A DNA stretch of 64,000 nucleotides, taken from NCBI RefSeq assembly GCF_046237015.1, contig NZ_JBJYIN010000009.1, positions 1 to 64,000 of the forward strand. The letters run 5' to 3'. The notes under the pieces were generated by a model. It ran no database searches. It was given only the letters and a program-made list of their open reading frames with translations, and was not told the DNA's origin. Both the position numbers and the translations under genes were made by a program. This stretch comes from JBJYIN01 sp046237015. Its GTDB lineage: Bacteria; Pseudomonadota; Gammaproteobacteria; Enterobacterales; Enterobacteriaceae. Below are positions 58,079 to 64,000 of the stretch, piece after piece; position 1 is the first letter of the stretch; each line of letters opens with the position of its first letter.

Positions 58079-58381
58079 GCAGCGTCCTTTATTAAGGTAT
58101 AATCACAGGTTTATGGGGAGATAAACCCGTATTTCTGGACGAATTTCGCACAAAAAATGTTTTCTATATACTAAGGCTAATTCTGACTGGGTAAGGCGGA
58201 AAAGTAAAACCTATGGCGGTTTTGTTCAGCCATTTTGGACAAGAACTTACGGTAAGTTTTTGTAAAACTCGGGCTTTGCCTGATATCAACCATTAGGATT
58301 TAGGCATGAAGGCCTATTATCGTGATTGGCTTAACCTTGGCTGTTGTAGGTAACATGCTGAACGGTAAGGAATATGAGATA
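58079..58381. other. Divergent intergenic region between yrbG and mlaF
   Basis: 303 bases with both promoters. A near-perfect palindrome AACTTAC-G-GTAAGTT followed by TTTTG (about 58246-58264) stands out but has too short a loop for a terminator; it may be an operator. The Shine-Dalgarno-like AAGGA for mlaF is 10 bases before its ATG. Confidence 0.4.
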
Positions 58382-59194
58382 ATGAGTCATAAGGATACTA
58401 ATCTGGTTGAGATCCGTGGCCTGAGTTTTCAGCGCGGAGAGCGGCAGATTTTTACAGATATCACGTTGAATGTTCCCAAGGGGAAAGTTACCGCCATCAT
58501 GGGGCCATCCGGCATTGGTAAAACGACATTGTTACGCCTGATTGGTGGGCAACTTCAGCCTAATAGCGGGGAGATCTGGTTTGATGGCGATAATGTCCCC
58601 GCGTTGTCACGTAGCGCGTTGTACAGCGCTCGCAAGAAGATGAGCATGTTGTTTCAGTCCGGCGCGTTATTTACCGACCTCAATGTGTTTGATAATGTCG
58701 CCTGGCCGTTACGTGAGCACAGCCGATTGCCGGAAGCGCTGTTGCGCAGCACGGTGATGATGAAGCTGGAAGCGGTTGGATTACGTGGGGCTGCTGACCT
58801 GATGCCAGCCGAACTTTCAGGTGGAATGGCGCGGCGTGCGGCGCTGGCGCGGGCGATCGCGCTCGATCCACAACTGATCATGTTTGATGAACCGTTTGTC
58901 GGACAGGATCCGATAACGTTGGGGACGTTGGTCAAGCTGATTGATGAATTGAATCATGCATTAGGCGTGACCTGTATTGTCGTGTCGCACGATGTCCCGG
59001 AAGTCATGAGCATTGCGGACTACGCCTATATCATTGCCGATCGACAGATTATTGCAGATGGAACGCCGGAGCAGTTGAAAATGAATGATGATCCTCGCGT
59101 GCGTCAGTTTTTGGATGGTATTGCCGATGGGCCTGTTCCGTTCCGTTTTCCGGCAGAGGATTATAAAACTGCGCTGTTAGGTTCAGGGGGTTAA
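58382..59194 (+). CDS. mlaF: Phospholipid retrograde/anterograde ABC transporter ATPase MlaF
   Basis: A 270-residue ATPase of the Mla system, which maintains outer-membrane lipid asymmetry. Walker A is GPSGIGKTT, the signature is LSGGMARRAALARAI, Walker B is LIMFDEPFVGQDPIT and the switch histidine is in VVSHDVPE. The start at 58382 (MSHKDTNLVEIRGLSF) matches E. coli (269 residues); an in-frame Met at 58322 is not conserved. mlaE follows 7 bp later. Confidence 0.97.
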   Translation: MSHKDTNLVEIRGLSFQRGERQIFTDITLNVPKGKVTAIMGPSGIGKTTLLRLIGGQLQPNSGEIWFDGDNVPALSRSALYSARKKMSMLFQSGALFTDLNVFDNVAWPLREHSRLPEALLRSTVMMKLEAVGLRGAADLMPAELSGGMARRAALARAIALDPQLIMFDEPFVGQDPITLGTLVKLIDELNHALGVTCIVVSHDVPEVMSIADYAYIIADRQIIADGTPEQLKMNDDPRVRQFLDGIADGPVPFRFPAEDYKTALLGSGG

Positions 59195-59201
59195 CGCACT
59201 C

Positions 59202-59984
59202 ATGTTATTACGGGCGTTGGCGTCGTTAGGACGTCAGGGAATTGCCACCTGTGCCTCGTTTGGCCGTGCCGGACTGATGCTGTTTAATGCGTTGGTGGGC
59301 AAGCCTGAATTTAGGAAACAGTGGCCGCTGCTGGTCAAACAGCTTTATAGCGTCGGTGTGCAGTCGCTATTAATCATCATGGTTTCCGGTCTGTTCATCG
59401 GCATGGTATTGGGCCTGCAAGGCTATCTTGTGCTCACCACCTATAGTGCAGAAGCCAGCCTGGGCATGATGGTGGCGCTTTCGCTGCTGCGTGAGCTTGG
59501 GCCGGTGGTCACGGCATTGTTATTTGCCGGGCGTGCCGGATCGGCGCTTACCGCAGAAATTGGTCTGATGAAGGCGACGGAGCAGTTGTCTAGCATGGAA
59601 ATGATGGCGGTTGATCCTCTACGTCGCGTTGTTGCCCCCCGCTTTTGGGCCGGACTGATCAGTATGCCGCTTCTGGCAGTGATTTTTGTCTCGGTAGGTA
59701 TTTGGGGAGGATCGCTGGTTGGCGTGGACTGGAAAGGTATCGATAGCGGTTTCTTCTGGTCAGCCATGCAAGGCGCGGTCGAATGGCGGCAGGACATACT
59801 AAACTGTGTGATTAAAAGTATCGTCTTCGCGATTACCGTGACCTGGATTGCTCTGTTTAACGGCTATGATGCGATTCCGACTTCAGAAGGGATCAGTCGG
59901 GCGACGACCCGTACCGTTGTGCATTCGTCACTTGCGGTATTGGGATTGGATTTTGTGCTGACAGCACTGATGTTTGGGAACTGA
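59202..59984 (+). CDS. mlaE: Phospholipid ABC transporter permease MlaE
   Basis: A 260-residue inner-membrane permease (DUF140/MlaE) with five to six hydrophobic segments. Family signatures are SLLIIMVSGLFIGMVLGLQGYLVL and LRELGPVVTALLFAGRAGSALTAEIGLMKATEQLSSMEMM. It forms a dimer with MlaF below and the MlaD ring above. The length equals E. coli MlaE. Confidence 0.97.
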   Translation: MLLRALASLGRQGIATCASFGRAGLMLFNALVGKPEFRKQWPLLVKQLYSVGVQSLLIIMVSGLFIGMVLGLQGYLVLTTYSAEASLGMMVALSLLRELGPVVTALLFAGRAGSALTAEIGLMKATEQLSSMEMMAVDPLRRVVAPRFWAGLISMPLLAVIFVSVGIWGGSLVGVDWKGIDSGFFWSAMQGAVEWRQDILNCVIKSIVFAITVTWIALFNGYDAIPTSEGISRATTRTVVHSSLAVLGLDFVLTALMFGN

Positions 59985-59988
59985 TTCA

Positions 59989-60555
59989 ATGCAAACGAAG
60001 AAAAATGAAATTTGGGTTGGCGCGTTCATGCTGATTGCGCTGTGTGCCATCCTTTTTTTGTCCCTGAAAGTCGCCGATCTCAAATCAATCGGTAGCGAAC
60101 CTTCCTACCGTTTATTTGCCACGTTTGACAATATTGGCGGGCTGAAAGCTCGCTCACCCGTTCGGGTTGGTGGTGTTGTGATTGGGCGTGTCGCGGATAT
60201 TTCTCTGGATGAGAAAACGTATTTACCACGTGTCGCAATGGATATTGAGCAGCGTTATAACCATATTCCAGATACCAGTTCTTTGGCTATTCGTACTTCC
60301 GGTCTGCTGGGGGAACAATATCTGTCGCTGAATATTGGTTTCGAAGATGAAGAAATGGGAACGTCAATACTGAAAGATGGCGGTGTGATTCAGGATACCA
60401 AGTCAGCCATGGTATTAGAGGATCTCATCGGGCAATTCCTATATAAGAGCGGTGGCGATAGCGGGGATAATGCCGGTCAGACAGGCTCAGGGCCAGCCAA
60501 TGACACGGCGGCAACGCCAGAACCTCAGAACCAGCCTGATACTCCACATCCATAA
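59989..60555 (+). CDS. mlaD: Lipid-binding MCE protein MlaD
   Basis: A 188-residue protein with one transmembrane helix (about 8-27) and a single MCE domain (YRLFATFDNIGGLKARSPVRVGGVVIGRVADISLD, about 40-75) that forms a periplasmic hexameric ring. The C-terminal tail is Gly/Asp/Pro-rich (SGGDSGDNAGQTGSGPAND). The start at 59989 (MQTKKNEIWVG) is 5 bp after the mlaE stop; an upstream in-frame GTG-type start at 59974 is inside mlaE. E. coli MlaD has 183 residues. Confidence 0.96.
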   Translation: MQTKKNEIWVGAFMLIALCAILFLSLKVADLKSIGSEPSYRLFATFDNIGGLKARSPVRVGGVVIGRVADISLDEKTYLPRVAMDIEQRYNHIPDTSSLAIRTSGLLGEQYLSLNIGFEDEEMGTSILKDGGVIQDTKSAMVLEDLIGQFLYKSGGDSGDNAGQTGSGPANDTAATPEPQNQPDTPHP

Positions 60556-60567
60556 GAGGATAGCTGC

Positions 60568-61197
60568 ATGTTTAAACGTTTACTGATGGTAGCTTTACTG
60601 GTGGTGGCACCATTAGCCAACGCTGCGGATCAAACGAATCCTTATCGCTTGATGAATGAAGCGGCAGAAAAAACTTTTAGTCGATTGAAAGCCGAGCAGC
60701 CTCAGATCAAACAAAATCCGGATTATTTGCGCAACATTGTGCGTGAAGAATTGCTGCCTTATGTGCAAATTCGTTATGCCGGTGCGCTCGTGTTGGGTCG
60801 GTACTACAAAGAAGCAACGCCCGATCAGAGAAGTGCTTACTTTAAGGCGTTTGAAAATTATCTGGCGCAGGCATATGGGCAAGCGCTGGCTCTGTATCAT
60901 GGTCAGACCTACCAGATTGGGCCAGAACAACCGCTGGGGAATGCGGATATTATCTCTATTCGCGTTTCCATCATTGATAATGGCGGACGCCCACCGGTAC
61001 GGCTGGACTTTCAATGGCGCAAGAATAGCCAAACGGGTAACTGGCAAGCTTATGACATGATCGCCGAAGGCGTTAGCATGATTACGACCAAACAAAATGA
61101 ATGGGCTGCTACACTGCGTCAGAAAGGCGTGGATGGCTTAACCCAGCAGTTGGAAGCGGCGGCGAGGCAGCCGATTACGCTGGATAAGCAACGTTAA
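60568..61197 (+). CDS. mlaC: Periplasmic phospholipid shuttle MlaC
   Basis: A 209-residue periplasmic protein with signal peptide (MFKRLLMVALLVVAPLANA/ADQ) and the MlaC/Ttg2D fold. Signature segments are IVREELLPYVQIRYAGALVLGRYYKEATPDQRSAYFKAFENYL and YDMIAEGVSMITTKQNEWAATL. It ferries phospholipid between MlaA at the outer membrane and MlaD. It sits 12 bp after mlaD. Confidence 0.96.
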   Translation: MFKRLLMVALLVVAPLANAADQTNPYRLMNEAAEKTFSRLKAEQPQIKQNPDYLRNIVREELLPYVQIRYAGALVLGRYYKEATPDQRSAYFKAFENYLAQAYGQALALYHGQTYQIGPEQPLGNADIISIRVSIIDNGGRPPVRLDFQWRKNSQTGNWQAYDMIAEGVSMITTKQNEWAATLRQKGVDGLTQQLEAAARQPITLDKQR

Positions 61198-61210
61198 TCC
61201 AGGCGGAAAA

Positions 61211-61513
61211 ATGGCAAACGCATTGAACTGGGTGTCACAAGAATCGACACTGATATTAGTGGGCGATCTGGATCGTGAAACGCTTTTGCCGCTCTGGGAG
61301 CAGCGTGAGACATTGCTGGCGGGTAAAACAGCGTTAGATGTTTCCGGATTAAAGCGTGTTGATTCTGCGGGGCTCGCTTTACTGATGCATTTTTATCATC
61401 AGCAATCCCAGCAGGCACGAAGCTTAAAAATTATTGGGGTTAGCGATCGGTTAAATACGCTGATTGCATTGTATAACCTGAATGAAATCATCCCTGTATC
61501 TCAGGCGTCTTAG
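61211..61513 (+). CDS. mlaB: STAS-domain protein MlaB
   Basis: A 100-residue cytoplasmic STAS protein that stabilises the MlaF ATPase dimer. The conserved core is LDVSGLKRVDSAGLALLMHFYHQ (about 43-65). It is last of mlaFEDCB, 13 bp after mlaC, and is followed by a terminator. The length is typical (E. coli 97). Confidence 0.94.
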   Translation: MANALNWVSQESTLILVGDLDRETLLPLWEQRETLLAGKTALDVSGLKRVDSAGLALLMHFYHQQSQQARSLKIIGVSDRLNTLIALYNLNEIIPVSQAS

Positions 61514-61534
61514 TTTGTCTCGGTGTGTGTGATA

Positions 61535-61578
61535 GAAATCCCCTTTTTGGCATGATGCATAAGGGGATTTCTTTGTTT
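61535..61578 (+). terminator. Intrinsic terminator after mlaB
   Basis: GAAATCCCCTT (61535-61545) and AAGGGGATTTC (61561-61571) form an 11-bp stem with a 15-base loop, followed by TTTGTTT. It ends the mla operon, leaving ibaG-murA to start separately. Confidence 0.88.
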
Positions 61579-61647
61579 AAGATAGCGCCGTATTCATCTA
61601 AGATACCACCCTGTTTATCATCCCCCCTGACATAGAAATCGAGAGCG

Positions 61648-61902
61648 ATGGAAAATAATGAAATTAAAGAAGTGCTGATGACATCATTGGCACTCGAGGA
61701 AGCCCATGTTTCCGGTGATGGTAGCCACTTTCAGGTTATCGTTGTCGGTGAGCTTTTCGCTGGCATGAGCCGGGTGAAAAAACAGCAAACGGTCTATGCT
61801 CCGCTGATGGAGTACATCGCGGATAACCGTATTCATGCGGTGTCGATCAAGGCGTATACGCCGGAAGAGTGGCAGCGCGATCGCAAGCTTAACGGGTTCT
61901 AA
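61648..61902 (+). CDS. ibaG: BolA-family iron-sulfur factor IbaG
   Basis: An 84-residue BolA-like protein (formerly YrbA) that binds monothiol glutaredoxin and takes part in iron-sulfur delivery and acid response. The BolA core is visible (VSGDGSHFQVIVVGELFAGMSRVKKQQTVYAPLMEYI), with the helix-turn segment IHAVSIKAYTPEEW near the end. It precedes murA by 71 bp, the conserved order in enterobacteria. Confidence 0.95.
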   Translation: MENNEIKEVLMTSLALEEAHVSGDGSHFQVIVVGELFAGMSRVKKQQTVYAPLMEYIADNRIHAVSIKAYTPEEWQRDRKLNGF

Positions 61903-61973
61903 AAAGCTGAGTCGCTTTTAAGCTTGTGATCAAGTAACACATTGTTGAATTAACACGTTGAGAAACAGTGACT

Positions 61974-63236
61974 ATGGATAAATTTCGTGTGCAGGGGCCA
62001 ACCCGGCTAACGGGTGACGTAACCATTTCCGGTGCCAAGAATGCCGCATTGCCTATTCTGTTTGCTGCCTTGCTTGCTGAAGAACCGGTAGAAATCCAGA
62101 ATGTGCCGAAATTGCGGGACATTGATACCACAATGAAGTTGTTAACCCAGTTGGGTGCCCGTGTTGAACGCAATGGTTCAGTACATGTTGATGCCAGCGA
62201 TGTGAATGTTTTTTGTGCGCCTTACGATCTGGTGAAAACCATGCGCGCCTCTATTTGGGCATTAGGACCGCTGGTGGCTCGTTTTGGGCAAGGTCAGGTC
62301 TCACTGCCTGGTGGCTGTGCTATTGGAGCCCGTCCGGTGGATTTGCACATCAATGGCCTTGAGCAGTTGGGTGCGGAAATTACACTGGAAGAAGGCTACG
62401 TCAAGGCATCCGTCAATGGTCGCCTGAAAGGTGCTCATATCGTGATGGATAAAGTCAGCGTGGGTGCCACTGTAACCATCATGAGTGCAGCCACGCTCGC
62501 CGAAGGCACGACCACGATTGAGAATGCCGCGCGGGAACCGGAAATTGTTGATACAGCCAATTTCCTGAATACGTTGGGTGCCAAAATCAGCGGCGCAGGT
62601 AGTGATAGAATCACTATCGAAGGTGTTGCTCGTTTGGGCGGCGGCGTTTACCGCGTTCTGCCAGACCGCATTGAAACCGGTACTTTCCTGGTTGCTGCGG
62701 CTATTTCTGGTGGCAAAGTGGTTTGTCACCAAACCCGCCCTGATACGCTGGATGCGGTGTTGGCTAAATTGCGCGAAGCTGGCGCCGATATCGAAGTTGG
62801 TGAGGACTGGATCAGCTTGGATATGCATGGCAAACGGCCCAAAGCGGTCACCGTTCGTACCGCGCCACATCCGGGATTTCCTACCGATATGCAGGCTCAG
62901 TTCAGCTTACTGAATCTGGTGGCAGAAGGGACGGGCATCATTACTGAAACCATTTTCGAAAATCGCTTTATGCATGTGCCCGAGCTTATTCGTATGGGCG
63001 CGCAGGCTGAGATTGAAAGTAATACCGTGATTTGTCACGGTGTAGAAAAACTGTCTGGCGCGCAGGTTATGGCAACGGATTTACGTGCTTCCGCGAGTCT
63101 GGTGTTGGCGGGATGTGTTGCTGAAGGCGTAACAATCGTTGACCGTATTTATCATATCGATCGCGGTTATGATCGTATTGAAGACAAACTACGTGCGTTA
63201 GGGGCGAACATCGAGCGTGTAAAAGAACACGATTAA
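61974..63236 (+). CDS. murA: UDP-N-acetylglucosamine 1-carboxyvinyltransferase
   Basis: A 420-residue cytoplasmic enzyme that starts peptidoglycan synthesis by transferring enolpyruvate from PEP to UDP-GlcNAc. The catalytic cysteine is C115 in LPGGCAIGARPVDLH, so the enzyme should be sensitive to fosfomycin. Other conserved residues are K22 in SGAKNAALPI and R91 (MRASIWALGP). The start at 61974 matches E. coli (419 residues); an in-frame GTG two codons upstream is less likely. Confidence 0.97.
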   Translation: MDKFRVQGPTRLTGDVTISGAKNAALPILFAALLAEEPVEIQNVPKLRDIDTTMKLLTQLGARVERNGSVHVDASDVNVFCAPYDLVKTMRASIWALGPLVARFGQGQVSLPGGCAIGARPVDLHINGLEQLGAEITLEEGYVKASVNGRLKGAHIVMDKVSVGATVTIMSAATLAEGTTTIENAAREPEIVDTANFLNTLGAKISGAGSDRITIEGVARLGGGVYRVLPDRIETGTFLVAAAISGGKVVCHQTRPDTLDAVLAKLREAGADIEVGEDWISLDMHGKRPKAVTVRTAPHPGFPTDMQAQFSLLNLVAEGTGIITETIFENRFMHVPELIRMGAQAEIESNTVICHGVEKLSGAQVMATDLRASASLVLAGCVAEGVTIVDRIYHIDRGYDRIEDKLRALGANIERVKEHD

Positions 63237-63243
63237 GCGAGAA

Positions 63244-63280
63244 GGGGAACTGCCGGAATCAGGTGCGAAGGCAGTTCCCC
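63244..63280. terminator. Hairpin between murA and degS
   Basis: GGGGAACTGCC (63244-63254) and GGCAGTTCCCC (63270-63280) pair over 11 bp with a 15-base loop, midway between convergent murA and degS. There is no T tract on either strand, so it may block RNA decay or terminate poorly. Confidence 0.6.
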
Positions 63281-63292
63281 CAACGAGAAGGT

Positions 63293-64000
63293 TCAGTTGA
63301 TCGGAAATTCCTGAATCGTCATGTCTAATTTGATTTCTTGATTACCGCGTTTGATCACGACAGGGACGACTGTGCCTGGCCGTATTTCGGCGATTTGATC
63401 CATGGTTTCGATGACCGAGCGTGTCGGCTTATTATTCACGCTGACCAGGATGTCTTTCACCTGAATTCCTGCTTTATCTGCTGGTCCTCCGGCGTCGATC
63501 GTGCTGACCAGAATGCCATTCGGGCGTCCTTGGCGGCTACCGTTTTCGATACTTTCTATATCTTCTATCTGTATGCCATTAATGCCGATATAACCGCGAA
63601 TAACGCGACCATCGCGGATCAGTTTTCCCATGACTTTGGTTGCCAATGCGACGGGAATGGCAAATCCAATCCCTTCCGGCACCTCGCCATCGGCGCCTTT
63701 GTCAAAGGAGAGCGTATTGATGCCAACCAGTTCTCCTAGCGTATTGACCAACGCGCCACCGGAGTTGCCATGGTTGATGGAAGCGTCCGTTTGCAAAAGA
63801 TTTTGCCGACCGTTTTGTCTGTTATCCTGACCGACGGCGCTCAGCCCGACGCGCCCTGTCGCACTGATGATCCCCTGAGTAATCGTTTGTCCCAAATTGT
63901 AAGGGTTACCGATAGCCATCACGACATCACCGATATGAGCGGTACGATGGGTATTAATCGGTATCACGGGCAAATTGACCCCATTGATTTGCAGCACAGC
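63293..64000 (-). CDS. degS: Site-1 protease DegS, C-terminal part (cut by window edge)
   Basis: The last ~235 residues of the inner-membrane serine protease that cleaves anti-sigma factor RseA and triggers the sigma-E envelope-stress response. The catalytic serine is in INHGNSGGALVNTLGELVGINTL. The oxyanion loop region and the single PDZ domain (RGYIGINGIQI...GPADKAGIQVKDILVSVNNKPTRSV) are present. The N-terminal anchor, His and Asp of the triad lie beyond base 64000. One PDZ domain and no second repeat separates it from DegP/DegQ. Confidence 0.95.
   Translation of the reverse strand, partial: AVLQINGVNLPVIPINTHRTAHIGDVVMAIGNPYNLGQTITQGIISATGRVGLSAVGQDNRQNGRQNLLQTDASINHGNSGGALVNTLGELVGINTLSFDKGADGEVPEGIGFAIPVALATKVMGKLIRDGRVIRGYIGINGIQIEDIESIENGSRQGRPNGILVSTIDAGGPADKAGIQVKDILVSVNNKPTRSVIETMDQIAEIRPGTVVPVVIKRGNQEIKLDMTIQEFPIN

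Overview
The window is chromosomal DNA of an enterobacterium, most likely a soft-rot member of the Pectobacteriaceae (Pectobacterium-like). This is inferred from near-identical E. coli-type Fis, MreB, RpoN, MurA and Mla proteins, from gene order that mostly follows the E. coli blocks fis-dusB-prmA-panF-yhdT-accC-accB and csrD-mreBCD-yhdE-rng-yhdP-tldD, from a full-length ERIC element, and from accessory clusters interrupting those blocks. Species identity was not tested.

Layout. 1-70: tail of a 5S rRNA and the rRNA operon terminator. 92-1555: an amino-acid (cystine-type) ABC permease and binding protein with no ATPase beside them. 1983-2279: a small secreted pilin-like protein. 2403-6656: fis, dusB, prmA, panF, yhdT on the minus strand. 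7173-13832: an inserted plus-strand cassette with a Tat/Sec-exported metal-chelate binding protein, FecCD permease, ATPase, SAM methyltransferase, ModD and TonB-dependent receptor. 13902-18126: accC, accB, aroQ and the molybdenum-dependent msrP/msrQ repair system. 18577-31194: a complete assimilatory nitrate/nitrite operon (nasF-E-D, a three-module nitrite reductase fusion, nasA, cobA) behind its antiterminator gene nasR. 31525-44050: csrD, mreBCD, yhdE, rng, yhdP, tldD. 44135-46830: darP, pmbA, rnk. 46831-49712: a low-GC block of small unknown minus-strand genes with gene debris and an ERIC element, resembling an orphan immunity-gene array. 49803-57003: ptsO-rapZ-ptsN-hpf-rpoN-lptBAC-kdsC-kdsD. 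57116-61513: yrbG and mlaFEDCB. 61648-64000: ibaG, murA and the 3' part of degS.

The strongest candidate for a little-described system is the cassette at 7173-13832. Each of its two transcription units is preceded, about 20 bp before the start codon, by a 28-bp palindrome matching the recalled ModE (molybdate repressor) operator at 17 of 19 specified bases. With ModD inside the operon, this points to TonB-dependent uptake of molybdenum, probably as a chelate, rather than an iron-siderophore system. The coupled methyltransferase-ModD pair may make or process the ligand. Molybdenum consumers (MsrP, NasA) are encoded nearby.

The nas region shows its regulation directly in the sequence: a sigma-54 promoter, a possible distant pair of NtrC sites, and a leader terminator that NasR would override. 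The sigma factor RpoN and the PTS-Ntr proteins are encoded in the same window. The nitrite reductase keeps a relic ribosome-binding site at its first fusion joint.
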